Part shown: one piece after another, positions 28,957 through 38,066 of the stretch
How the letters are laid out: each line of letters begins with the position of its first letter
How positions within the stretch are numbered: the stretch's first letter is position 1
Source: Actinomycetota bacterium
GTDB taxonomy: Bacteria; Actinomycetota; Actinomycetes; Nanopelagicales; Nanopelagicaceae
Length of the DNA stretch: 38,581 nt
Direction of reading: 5' to 3'
NCBI GenBank assembly: GCA_009917815.1
Contig: RGER01000003.1
Coordinates: 1-38,581 of the forward strand
Translations under genes and position numbers: made by a program
Notes under the pieces: generated by a model
Told to the model about the DNA's origin: nothing
The model's database searches: none
The model's input: the letters and a program-made list of their open reading frames with translations, nothing else

Positions 28957-30276
28957 ATGGCGCTACGCGACTTCCGACTCCCTGATGTGGGCGAAGGTTT
29001 AACAGAAGCTGAAATCCTTCAGTGGTACGTCGCCGTAGGTGATGTCGTCACGATCAACCAAATGATTTGCGAGATCGAAACAGCTAAAGCAGCCGTTGAA
29101 CTGCCCTCTCCCTATGCAGGAACGGTTATGGCCCTCAAAGTGAATCAAGGCGAAACGGTTGATGTGGGAACAGTCATCATCACTATTGAAGATGGCGTCG
29201 CGGGCGAGAGTGCCCCGGCAGCACCCGCAGAAGATGATCGCAATCTTGAAGTACCTACTGGCAAATCACAGCAGGCCGCAGTATTAGTGGGCTACGGAGT
29301 TAAAGAGGGACAGACGCCTGCGCGTCGTGCACGGAAAGCGGCGAGTGGAACCCAAGATGAGTTAGGCGAGAGCATTGTCGTTGAATTACACGATGGTCCT
29401 GTGGTGGCTAAGCCACCCGTTCGTAAACTTGCGAAGGATCTCGGGGTAGATATTCGTCGCATTCGTAAGAGTGGAAATATCACGCGCTCGGATGTGCTTG
29501 ATGCAGCCATGGCATTACATGGTTTAGAACAACCACCTGCAACTACTTACGATCCACATCGTGAAGATCGCATCCCTGTAAAGGGAGTACTCAAAGAAAT
29601 GGCACAAGCCATGACCACGAGTGCGTTCACGGCGCCTCACGTCAGCGTATGGTTGCAAGTCGATGTCGCTAAGACCTTAAAAGCAGTAAAGAAGTTAAAG
29701 GATTGGGAAGAGTTTGAAGGTTTGCGTGTCTCTCCACTCCTCATTGTGGCCGCAGCGGTCTTACAAGCCGCTAAAGAGTTTCCCAAGATTAACTCGAGTT
29801 GGGATGAAGCGAATCACGAAGTAATTATTCGTCGCTACATCAATCTTGGCTTTGCAGCGGCCACACCACGAGGACTCCTCGTGCCAGTTATTCATGAGGC
29901 AGATGGCATGGATATCCCCACATTGGCGAAGGAATTAATGGCCTTGGTGGATACCGCTCGTGAAGGACGCACGCCACCGAATCGTATGCAACATGGCACG
30001 CTCACCATCACAAACGTAGGTGTTCTTGGCATTGATGGTGGTACTCCCATTCTTACTCCTGGGCAAGGTGCAATTCTCGCAGTCGGACAGATTCGAGAAA
30101 TCCCTTGGACTGTTAAGGGAAAGATAAAAGTACGACCCATCTGTCAGCTTACGCTTTCGTTTGATCACCGAATGATCGACGGAGAACTTGGTTCCCGTTT
30201 CTTGGCGCGTATCGGTGCGCTTCTTGAAGATCCCAGTGAACTTTACGATGAGAGCGATGCGGGCGACGGCGAGTAA
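28957..30276 (+). CDS. bkdC: 2-oxoacid dehydrogenase E2 (lipoyl domain, peripheral-subunit-binding domain, acyltransferase)
   Basis: FRLPDVGEGLTEAEILQWYV...CEIETAKAAVELPSPYAGTV (lipoyl lysine), PPVRKLAKDLGVDIRRI (PSBD), LTLSFDHRMIDGELGSRFL (catalytic HxxxD). Confidence 0.93.
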   Translation: MALRDFRLPDVGEGLTEAEILQWYVAVGDVVTINQMICEIETAKAAVELPSPYAGTVMALKVNQGETVDVGTVIITIEDGVAGESAPAAPAEDDRNLEVPTGKSQQAAVLVGYGVKEGQTPARRARKAASGTQDELGESIVVELHDGPVVAKPPVRKLAKDLGVDIRRIRKSGNITRSDVLDAAMALHGLEQPPATTYDPHREDRIPVKGVLKEMAQAMTTSAFTAPHVSVWLQVDVAKTLKAVKKLKDWEEFEGLRVSPLLIVAAAVLQAAKEFPKINSSWDEANHEVIIRRYINLGFAAATPRGLLVPVIHEADGMDIPTLAKELMALVDTAREGRTPPNRMQHGTLTITNVGVLGIDGGTPILTPGQGAILAVGQIREIPWTVKGKIKVRPICQLTLSFDHRMIDGELGSRFLARIGALLEDPSELYDESDAGDGE

Positions 30277-30279
30277 GTT

Positions 30280-31104
30280 TTAAGGCGTCACAGCAAAATT
30301 CGTTAAGAGACGCTCTGCCAAATCTTCATCTCCGTGAATGCGCGGCTTCGTGTTCTCGCGTCCATCGCGCCCCGCCGCTAACAAATACCATTCGTGCGCG
30401 CTCAATGAGATTGAAACCGTGGGAGCTGCTACTTCCTGAACGAAAGAAGCTTTGCCATCATCATTTACTTCGACGAGCGAGGTGAAGCAATCACGTACTT
30501 CTAGCAAGAGCGATTGGCCAGGCGCTGCGTTAGCCCGCTTTCCAAAGATCATCGGGAGTGCAACTCCCAATTCCTTCCAAGAGTGCTGCGCTCCCAAACC
30601 ATTTTCATCTCCGGGGATGCCAAGGGATGTACGTAGATCTTGATTATGTGTCCAAATATCCATCACACGACGACGCAGAAGTAAGTCGAGGGTTATTTCA
30701 CCAAAGGGATCAAAGTGAATAAGCGTTTCAGGGGCGCGGACATCTAATTCCCATGCCTCATTGCGCAGATGTGTGATGTCGATGAATTCCCCAAAGATAA
30801 TCTGACCGCGTCGTGAGCGGCGAAGCGCTACATCGATCTCCATAAAGCCGGCGAAGGGAGTCTTGACCCAAGGCTTAGCCACATCCACGGATGTTGGGTC
30901 GGGAGCTTCACCGCCGAGTACACGGGATTCCAACCCCACCATGTGGCTGATGAGGTCCTTTCGACTCCAACCAGGGCACGGTGTAGGCGCCTCCCACTCC
31001 TCATCTGAAAGGGCGGCTCCCAGCGTAGAAATGGCGTGCGCACTCTCCAGCCAGGCGAGGCGCAACCGCTCAATCTCCGGATGAGTTACGACCTGAGGCG
31101 ACAT
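30280..31104 (-). CDS. TIGR03083-type/mycothiol-dependent maleylpyruvate isomerase-like protein (DinB-like fold)
   Basis: SDEEWEAPTPCPGWSRKDLISHMVGLE motif typical of actinobacterial MDMPI/TIGR03083 proteins. Start placed at MSPQVVTH because the ORF-track start overlaps the divergent gene. Confidence 0.8.
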   Translation of the reverse strand: MSPQVVTHPEIERLRLAWLESAHAISTLGAALSDEEWEAPTPCPGWSRKDLISHMVGLESRVLGGEAPDPTSVDVAKPWVKTPFAGFMEIDVALRRSRRGQIIFGEFIDITHLRNEAWELDVRAPETLIHFDPFGEITLDLLLRRRVMDIWTHNQDLRTSLGIPGDENGLGAQHSWKELGVALPMIFGKRANAAPGQSLLLEVRDCFTSLVEVNDDGKASFVQEVAAPTVSISLSAHEWYLLAAGRDGRENTKPRIHGDEDLAERLLTNFAVTP

Positions 31105-31117
31105 AAGTGGCAGGCTA

Positions 31118-31897
31118 ATGCCTATGCGAGCACATGTCATTCAACTGCGGACCGACCTTTCAGAACCCATTAGCGAACGGATCGATCGCGCTGCGGCCTT
31201 AGTGAAGGCTCAGTCGGCTGCTGAATTTGTGATGCTTCCCGAACTATGGGTGCAAGGTGGATTCGCTTTTCCCACATTTCCAGAGAGTGCTGAATCCATT
31301 ACCGGTCCGGCTGTAACGGCGCTTCAAGCTGCCGCTAAGGAAGCAGGGGTCTGGTTGCATGGTGGATCGCTCGTCACGCGTGACGATGATGGAAAACTTC
31401 GCAACACGGCAATTGTTATCTCTCCTACTGGAGAATTGGTGACCAAGTATGCAAAGCGTCATCTCTTTGGCTTCTCCGGTGGCGAGACAACCGTGCTCAC
31501 CGCTGGCGACGATCTTGTGACCGTTGATCTTCCGTGGGGACGTGCCGGATTAAGTATTTGCTATGACCTTCGTTTTCCTGAGATGTACCGCGCACTCCTT
31601 GATCTCGGTAGCAAGATCTTTCTTATTCCCTCAGCTTGGCCAGAGCGACGCATCGCACATTGGTCTTTGCTCACCCGTGCGCGCGCAGTTGAGAATCAAT
31701 GCTTTGTTATCTCCTGCAATGGCGTAGGAGTACAAGGCGACACAGTACTTGGCGGACGTTCAGTAATAGTAGATCCATGGGGAGCAGTACTTGCCGAAGG
31801 TGGGGACGATGAGGAAGTTCTTACTTGTGATTTGGATATTGAAACGATTGATAAGACTCGTGAAATATTTCCGGTCCTAAAAGATCGCCGTAAATAG
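31118..31897 (+). CDS. Carbon-nitrogen hydrolase (nitrilase/omega-amidase-like)
   Basis: FVMLPELWVQGGF (Glu), TKYAKRHLFGFSGGE (Lys), GLSICYDLRFPEMYRAL (Cys) catalytic triad motifs. An alternative start is at 31124. Confidence 0.92.
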   Translation: MPMRAHVIQLRTDLSEPISERIDRAAALVKAQSAAEFVMLPELWVQGGFAFPTFPESAESITGPAVTALQAAAKEAGVWLHGGSLVTRDDDGKLRNTAIVISPTGELVTKYAKRHLFGFSGGETTVLTAGDDLVTVDLPWGRAGLSICYDLRFPEMYRALLDLGSKIFLIPSAWPERRIAHWSLLTRARAVENQCFVISCNGVGVQGDTVLGGRSVIVDPWGAVLAEGGDDEEVLTCDLDIETIDKTREIFPVLKDRRK

Positions 31898-31904
31898 TCC
31901 AGAC

Positions 31905-33734
31905 CTAGAAAGCAGCCTCTGATATCTCCATGATGGAGTTATCTGTGGTCTCCGCAATGACGCGTTGCATGGCGATCGGTGGCAAGTAGGTCGCTGCAAA
32001 GAACTTCGCTGCGGCAATTTTTCCTTCATAGAAGGATTTATCGCGTGCGCTGGCTCCTTCCAACTTAGATTGTGCAATTTCTGCTTGACGAAGAAGCAAC
32101 CAACTCGTGACGAGATCGCCGGTAGCGAGGAGTAGACGCGAGGTGTTGAGGCCTACCTTGTAGATCTCTTTCGGCTCCGATTGCGACATCATCGCGTGAC
32201 CAACAAGTGTTCCTACGATGGCTTGTACGTCATCAAGTGCCTTGCTCAGCAAGTTGCGCTCTACCGCGAGGAATCCTGACCCGTTGTCGGCCTTCGCAAA
32301 CTCTGAAACCTGCATCGCTATTGTGCCCAGGGCTTGACCCTTATCGCGCACGATCTTGCGGAAGAAGAAATCCATACCTTGAATAGCGGTGGTTCCTTCG
32401 TAAAGTGTGTCGATTTTGGCATCGCGCACATACTGCTCTAGCGGCCAATCTTGGGTGAAGCCAGAGCCGCCGAATGTTTGCAAGCTCTCGGTGCCGAGAA
32501 GTACCCAAGCACGCTCACTGCCAAAGCCCTTCACGATCGGAAGCATAAGATCGTTCATTGCAACCAGGAGGGAAGTATCTTCCCCGGCACTTTCAGCGAG
32601 CACGATGTCATCTTGCAAGCTTGCGGTATAGAGCACGAGCGCGCGCATACCTTCGGCGTACGCCTTTTGAGTCATGAGTGAGCGACGCACATCCGGATGA
32701 TTAATGATGGTGACGCGTGGGCTCGCTTTGTCGGTCATTACGGTCATATCTGGGCCCTGGATGCGTGTCTTTGCATATGCAAGGGCTTGTTGGTAGCCAG
32801 CACTCAGCGTTGAGATGGCCTTTGTGCCCACCATCATTCGGGCGAATTCAATGACCTTAAACATTTGCGCGATACCGTCGTGAACATCTCCAAGAAGAAG
32901 CCCGACACAGGGTTCTTTCTCTCCCATCGACATTTCACAAGTAGATGAGACATTGAGTCCCATCTTGGATTCAATGTTGGTGACGTAAATACCATTGCGC
33001 TTGCCGAGCTCGCCACTCTTATCGTCAAAGTGGAATTTAGGAACGATGAAGAGCGAGAGCCCCTTCGTACCTGGGCCAGCACCTTCAGGACGAGCGAGTA
33101 CAAAGTGAATGACGTTGTCGGAGAGATCGCTATCACCAGAAGTGATGAAGCGCTTTGTTCCAGTGAGATGCCAAGTGCCATCCGCTTGTTGTACGGCCTT
33201 TGAACGACCGGCACCGACGTCGCTACCCGCTTCTGGTTCGGTGAGCATCATGGTTGCAGTCCACTGCTTATCGACCATGATCTTTGCGAGACCCTTTTGA
33301 TACTCCGTTCCAAGCTCATAGAGGACATGAGCAAAGGAAGAACCAGAGGCGTAAATATGGATAGCGGGGTTGGAACCGAGAACCATCTCCGCAATTGCCC
33401 AACGAATAGAGGGTGGGATTACTGTTCCGCCGAGCGCCGCAGGAACATCGATATGCCACCAGCCGCCTTCAACGAATGCGTCGTATGACTTTTTAAATGC
33501 TTCTGGAAGATAAATGTTGCCGGTCTCTTTATCAAAGCGCGTGCCTTCGCGATCACCGATCACGAATGAATCGGCGAGCTCATTTTCCGCGAGGCGCTTC
33601 ACCTCTTCGAGCATGCCCATTGCGGTGGGGCGGTCAATCTCTCCAAAGGGACCTTGGCCCATGACCTTTTCGCGACCGAGGAGGTCGAAGAGGACGAACT
33701 CGATATCGCGCAGGTTGGCTATGTAGTGGCCCAT
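31905..33734 (-). CDS. Acyl-CoA dehydrogenase with C-terminal extension; start placed at [17 protein letters not shown]
   Basis: [68 protein letters not shown]. Shine-Dalgarno-like GAAGGAG upstream of 33734. Confidence 0.92.
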   Translation of the reverse strand: MGHYIANLRDIEFVLFDLLGREKVMGQGPFGEIDRPTAMGMLEEVKRLAENELADSFVIGDREGTRFDKETGNIYLPEAFKKSYDAFVEGGWWHIDVPAALGGTVIPPSIRWAIAEMVLGSNPAIHIYASGSSFAHVLYELGTEYQKGLAKIMVDKQWTATMMLTEPEAGSDVGAGRSKAVQQADGTWHLTGTKRFITSGDSDLSDNVIHFVLARPEGAGPGTKGLSLFIVPKFHFDDKSGELGKRNGIYVTNIESKMGLNVSSTCEMSMGEKEPCVGLLLGDVHDGIAQMFKVIEFARMMVGTKAISTLSAGYQQALAYAKTRIQGPDMTVMTDKASPRVTIINHPDVRRSLMTQKAYAEGMRALVLYTASLQDDIVLAESAGEDTSLLVAMNDLMLPIVKGFGSERAWVLLGTESLQTFGGSGFTQDWPLEQYVRDAKIDTLYEGTTAIQGMDFFFRKIVRDKGQALGTIAMQVSEFAKADNGSGFLAVERNLLSKALDDVQAIVGTLVGHAMMSQSEPKEIYKVGLNTSRLLLATGDLVTSWLLLRQAEIAQSKLEGASARDKSFYEGKIAAAKFFAATYLPPIAMQRVIAETTDNSIMEISEAAF

Positions 33735-33929
33735 GGGAACTCCTTCAAGAATGGCTATGTTACTCACCGGTAACTTATATGTTCCTCCAGGTGAGGCTCT
33801 CTGGCAAGCCACGAAACGCTCAACTCCCCGATCCTCTGTTCCACCCATTGGAACAAGAAACCACCAGTCGGAAAAAATTCACTTCTTCTCTTCCCTTTGT
33901 CTGGGCAGCCCTAGTTCAATACCCGAAAC

Positions 33930-33967
33930 CCCTTCTATCTAAAGGAAGCCCTTCTATCTAAAGGAGA
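33930..33967 (+). repeat. Tandem direct repeat (period 19 bp) containing a duplicated Shine-Dalgarno
   Basis: CCCTTCTATCTAAAGGA at 33930-33946 and 33949-33965. The second copy supplies AAGGAG just upstream of the GTG start at 33972. Confidence 0.85.
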
Positions 33968-33971
33968 AGAC

Positions 33972-35210
33972 GTGAGAACCCTGCGCACTAAGTCCGCCCT
34001 CGTAGCGGTGGCCGCCCTGGCCATTGGGTTCATTCCAAGTATGAGCGCGACTGCCGAAGATACTGATCCCGGCCCGCTCTACCTCTCGCTCTACAAGCAA
34101 GATGACAAGCTCGCGTTGCAATATGCCGGCCGCCCCGACGGCAAGCCGATGGTTTTCCGCATTAGTGGCCAGGTCTATGCCCAAGTTCCTGGTGGCGGCC
34201 CCGCAACCGGAACTGGACTTCGCCAAGGCACGAAACTCTTTAACCTTGAGGGGTACAACATTCGTAAACTCGTGCGAAATAAGGATTACATCTATCTAGT
34301 TTCACGCGAGATCCTCTTCTACACCGATCCTGCTGATCCATTTGTCGTGCTGACTTCGTGGAAGAACCCGAATGACGGAAAGACCTATCCGGTAGTGCCC
34401 ATTGCTAATGACACAGTGAACTCTGTTTATCGCGTGAAGGATGGAGTGCTCTACGGCGTCCCCGCGCTTATCGGAACTGCGAATCAATTGGAATCACCAG
34501 TCAATAGCGTAGCGCCACTCACATTGGCAGATGGCACAAAGGTATTTGTCTCTGATATTCCATTGAACTATGCACTTAATGATGATGGTCGGTACGGAAT
34601 TAATGACCCCTTTGGATTTGCTTCTGGTTACAGCTCACGAGCATCAGATGGATTTAAGGGAACTCTTCCTAGGTATACCGGCTTAGAAGCTTTCGACTTC
34701 TGGATCAGTCCTGAATCGCAAAAGGCTGCTCTACCGTTTAAGACAAAGACAGAGAATGTAAGTACCACCAAGGTGGATCCAAAAACAAAGAAGAAGGTCA
34801 CCACCACAACCTCAGTCACTAAGGTCACCGATGAGTCGTTGATTCCTCAGGGACCGGCAAACTTCTACAACTCGTGGACGCGTGTTTCAGCGATGCCACC
34901 CTTCACCTGCATCTCTGAGTCCACTGCTGGAGTGCGTGCCATGTATCACGCACGCGCGTGGACGCTTGATAGTTTCGACAAGGTCGAACCTTGGTTGCAG
35001 AAAGCCGTACTCGCCTACGATCCGCAGTACAAGGAGCCACCAGCTACAGCCCCAGTCAAGGAAGGTGCTTCCGCTGATCGCTTCATCCCGCTCTGGGTCA
35101 ACCAAACTTCATGGTCATCATTCTTTAACGGCCAACTCAAGGGTAAGGATGACACGGCTACGGATAAGAACCTCACCTGGGCAAAGTGGTGTTCAAATAA
35201 CGGCAAGTAG
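33972..35210 (+). CDS. Secreted DUF1838-like protein of unknown function
   Basis: Signal peptide (RTLRTKSALVAVAALAIGFIPSMSATAED). LFNLEGYNIRKLV...YLVSREILFYTDPADPFVVLTSWKNPNDGKTYPVVPIANDTVNS resembles the DUF1838 'REi.YyDP...W.NP.tg...V..v.NDpVn' core as I recall it. Confidence 0.65.
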   Translation: MRTLRTKSALVAVAALAIGFIPSMSATAEDTDPGPLYLSLYKQDDKLALQYAGRPDGKPMVFRISGQVYAQVPGGGPATGTGLRQGTKLFNLEGYNIRKLVRNKDYIYLVSREILFYTDPADPFVVLTSWKNPNDGKTYPVVPIANDTVNSVYRVKDGVLYGVPALIGTANQLESPVNSVAPLTLADGTKVFVSDIPLNYALNDDGRYGINDPFGFASGYSSRASDGFKGTLPRYTGLEAFDFWISPESQKAALPFKTKTENVSTTKVDPKTKKKVTTTTSVTKVTDESLIPQGPANFYNSWTRVSAMPPFTCISESTAGVRAMYHARAWTLDSFDKVEPWLQKAVLAYDPQYKEPPATAPVKEGASADRFIPLWVNQTSWSSFFNGQLKGKDDTATDKNLTWAKWCSNNGK

Positions 35211-35225
35211 TTTGATGTAGTGGAG

Positions 35226-35255
35226 TGGCCCGACGCGAAAGCGTCGGGCCATTTT
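35226..35255. terminator. Intrinsic terminator: perfect 11-bp stem with GAAA tetraloop
   Basis: TGGCCCGACGC-gaaa-GCGTCGGGCCA followed by TTTT, directly after the DUF1838-like stop. Confidence 0.88.
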
Positions 35256-35270
35256 CATTAGGATTTCACC

Positions 35271-35738
35271 GTGGCCCACAAGAAAATTCGAATCATGAGC
35301 GTCTGTAGTGGGAATATCTGCCGCTCACCCTCCATGGAGGCGGTGATTCGCCATTACTTCCCCGGGGTTGAGCATGGAAGTTCCGGGACCGGAAATTGGC
35401 ACGTGGGGCAGGGCGCCAGCCGGGAAGCGGTAGCCACCTGGGAAGAACGCGGATACCAGCACCATCATCGAGCGCAACAATTTCACCCACGATTCTTTTC
35501 AGAGTACGACCTGATTTTGGTGGCTGACTCGGGTCATATGAAGACCGTGAGCGCACTCGCTCCCGACAAAGACGCGTTAGCCAAGATCCACTATCTTCGC
35601 GAATTCGATCCACAAGCAGACGGAGAACTTGATCTAGCTGATCCGTATTACGGAACTAAGCGAGATTACGAAGAAGTTTTCGACATCATTGAAAGATCAG
35701 TAATTGAATTGCATCGTCAACTCATTACAGAGATTTAA
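35271..35738 (+). CDS. Low-molecular-weight protein-tyrosine-phosphatase family protein
   Basis: MSVCSGNICRSPSMEAVIRHYF (P-loop CxGNxCRSP) and C-terminal LDLADPYYGTKRDYEEVFDIIERS (DP acid loop). Confidence 0.92.
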   Translation: MAHKKIRIMSVCSGNICRSPSMEAVIRHYFPGVEHGSSGTGNWHVGQGASREAVATWEERGYQHHHRAQQFHPRFFSEYDLILVADSGHMKTVSALAPDKDALAKIHYLREFDPQADGELDLADPYYGTKRDYEEVFDIIERSVIELHRQLITEI

Positions 35739-36742
35739 CGAAAGACAAACCCCAAGCCCACTTCGTCGTCTTCCTCGTAAATAAAGGTATGTTCACCAGT
35801 CGGATACGCGCTTCCACTTACTTCGGGGATTACTGCGTCGTATCCATCTGCGCTCGCAATACCTACGATGCGCCCTAGAAAACGAGAATTAACAATTGAG
35901 TCGTGAGTGAGTACATCTCCCACGGCCAGCTTTCCTTCAGCATGAAGCAGAGCAATACGTGCGCTCGTTCCGGAACCGCATGGAGAACGATCCACTTCAC
36001 CGTCAGCAAAAATAGTTACATTTCGTTGATGAATTCCATCAGAAGTCGTTCCGAGATCTTCATAAATAATGGTGCCATAAATACCGGATAAGCGCGGATC
36101 ACTCTTATGTTGCGCTACCGGAGCATCATTGAGTAGCCATTTAATTTCACGGCCGATAGAGATTAATTGCGAATAGTGATCGGCATCAACTTTGAGGCCG
36201 ACACGTGTCGCATCGAGGCTTACGTACATCGCCCCGCCATAACTCACATCGACTTTCACTAATCCAAGCGAAGTTTCAATCTCAATATTCTGACCCACCA
36301 CATAGGAAGGCACATTTCGGAAAGTGATATCTACTGTCTTGCCACCTTCTCGACGCACTCGGGCTGTGACTCGACCAGAGGGCACATCGATCACGACATC
36401 TGTTTCACCGTCAGCATCTGCTTGTACTCGTCCAGTACGCACGGCCCATTCACCGAGGGCGATGGTGCCATGTCCGCAAGCGGTGGAGTAGCCATCTTTA
36501 TGCCAGAAGAGCACGCCGAAATCTGCGCCTTCATCATTGGGCGGAATCACAAAACAGCCATACATATCTGCATGCCCACGAGGCTCATGACAGAGAAGTT
36601 GACGTACACGATCAACCTCAAAGTTATGAGTGGCATATTCACGCCGCTCCAAGACGGTCTTGCCGAGAATCTTAGGCACGCCGCCAGTAACGATTCGGAA
36701 GGGTTCGCCTCCCGTATGAAAGTCCTCAGTAGTAATGCGCAT
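35735..36742 (-). CDS. Proline racemase / 4-hydroxyproline epimerase family protein
   Basis: MRITTEDFHTGGEPFRIVTGG, ACGHGTIALGEW (first Cys), DRSPCGSGTSARIALLHAEG (second Cys). Confidence 0.92.
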   Translation of the reverse strand: MRITTEDFHTGGEPFRIVTGGVPKILGKTVLERREYATHNFEVDRVRQLLCHEPRGHADMYGCFVIPPNDEGADFGVLFWHKDGYSTACGHGTIALGEWAVRTGRVQADADGETDVVIDVPSGRVTARVRREGGKTVDITFRNVPSYVVGQNIEIETSLGLVKVDVSYGGAMYVSLDATRVGLKVDADHYSQLISIGREIKWLLNDAPVAQHKSDPRLSGIYGTIIYEDLGTTSDGIHQRNVTIFADGEVDRSPCGSGTSARIALLHAEGKLAVGDVLTHDSIVNSRFLGRIVGIASADGYDAVIPEVSGSAYPTGEHTFIYEEDDEVGLGFVFR

Positions 36743-36755
36743 AAGAGCAACGCTA

Positions 36756-37304
36756 CTAGAGGAGTTTGTTCTCCAGAATGCTGAACTTCGTTATGACTGC
36801 GGGCTTAGGAGTTCCATCTGGCTTGAGCGGTAAGAAGGAGTAGGTGTAACTTGCGAAATCGAGAGTCACAGATTCGTTGATGCGGCTATCTCCACTATTA
36901 GCTGATAAGGCGATGGCGGAGATGATTACCTCGTTAAGTGTGAGCGTGTAGTAATCAACGGGCCGTTGGCCGGTATTACGAACCGTCAACGTAACTGTCT
37001 TTATATGTTTCCCAGTTGAGATATTCGCGAAGAGTACCGGGGATGAAGAGTCCACAAATTTTGTGATTGTTAAATCGTTGAAAGTTGTCTTCCCGGATCC
37101 GCCGCCGCCCATTTGGGTAGTTCCGGAATTCGTCGCACCCCATGACCATGAGAGGACGTCGATTTCACCAGCATGAGCGCGGTCGAGCGAATCGCCCTGG
37201 ATGCCGTCAATTTTGAGAAACATATCTTGCGCGGCATTTGCTGCACTCATTCCGCCAGCCGTAATGGCGGCGACAAGTGCGAGAACCATCATCGAGCGTT
37301 TCAT
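36756..37304 (-). CDS. Hcp-family (T6SS tube-like) protein with N-terminal signal peptide
   Basis: MKRSMMVLALVAAITAGGMSAANAA signal peptide, then DMFLKIDGIQGDSLDRAHAGEIDVLSWSWGATNSG...MGGGGSGKTTFNDLTITKFVDSSSPVL...SGKHIKTVTLTVR...LNEVIISAI, closely matching Hcp1 family blocks. Confidence 0.88.
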   Translation of the reverse strand: MKRSMMVLALVAAITAGGMSAANAAQDMFLKIDGIQGDSLDRAHAGEIDVLSWSWGATNSGTTQMGGGGSGKTTFNDLTITKFVDSSSPVLFANISTGKHIKTVTLTVRNTGQRPVDYYTLTLNEVIISAIALSANSGDSRINESVTLDFASYTYSFLPLKPDGTPKPAVITKFSILENKLL

Positions 37305-37371
37305 CGGTGACCAACTTTCATTTAGTACGGGACGCGTCAGCCTAACAAGGGGGGATACCCACCGGGTGCAG

Positions 37372-37445
37372 TGGAGCGGGCGACGGGAATCGAACCCGCG
37401 CTAAAAGCTTGGGAAGCTCTTGTGATGCCATTTCACTACGCCCGC
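37372..37445 (-). tRNA. tRNA-Gly (anticodon CCC), CCA encoded
   Basis: Reverse complement GCGGGCG-TA-GTGAAATGGCATCAC-A-AGAGC-TTCCCAA-GCTTT-TAGCG-CGGGTTCGATTCCCG-TCGCCCGC-TCCA folds as a cloverleaf: 7-bp acceptor stem, CCC at positions 34-36, canonical T-loop TTCGATT. Confidence 0.95.
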
Positions 37446-37485
37446 GTATGTGGAAGTTTAGCCCTCCACCGGTAGGGTCTACTAC

Positions 37486-38061
37486 GTGCTACTGAGTGAC
37501 CGCGATATTCGAGCCGAGATCGCCGCCGGACGGGTGGGGGTCGAGCCCTTCACTGAGGCCATGATCCAGCCATCGAGCGTGGATGTGCGCCTCGACCGCT
37601 TCTTCCGAGTCTTTGAAAACCATAAATACTCGGTCATCGACCCATCCGTTGAGCAACCCGACCTCACCCGCGCGGTAGAGACTGAAGGAGATGAGCCCTT
37701 CATCCTCCATCCCGGCGAGTTCGTGCTCGCGAGTACATACGAAGTGATCACCCTTCCCGATGACATTGCAGGTCGCCTCGAGGGCAAGTCTTCACTCGGG
37801 CGCCTTGGATTACTTACTCACTCCACTGCTGGATTTATTGATCCAGGATTCTCAGGGCACATCACGTTGGAGCTTTCCAATGTAGCCAATTTGCCAGTGA
37901 AGCTTTATCCCGGAATGAAGATCGGTCAACTCTGCCTTATCAAACTCTCATCACCAGCAGAGCACCCCTACGGTTCTGCAAAGTACGGTTCGCGTTACCA
38001 AGGACAACGAGGTCCTACACCGAGCAAAAGTTATCTTAACTTCCATCAATCAAAGATTTAG
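37486..38061 (+). CDS. dcd: dCTP deaminase
   Basis: [76 protein letters not shown]. Confidence 0.96.
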   Translation: MLLSDRDIRAEIAAGRVGVEPFTEAMIQPSSVDVRLDRFFRVFENHKYSVIDPSVEQPDLTRAVETEGDEPFILHPGEFVLASTYEVITLPDDIAGRLEGKSSLGRLGLLTHSTAGFIDPGFSGHITLELSNVANLPVKLYPGMKIGQLCLIKLSSPAEHPYGSAKYGSRYQGQRGPTPSKSYLNFHQSKI

Positions 38062-38066
38062 GAATT

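Noticed and set aside
35200-37445. Genomic island integrated at the tRNA-Gly(CCC) gene
   Set aside because: No integrase, and I saw no second copy of the tRNA 3' end in the window that would act as an attachment repeat. The gene contents do not look mobile.
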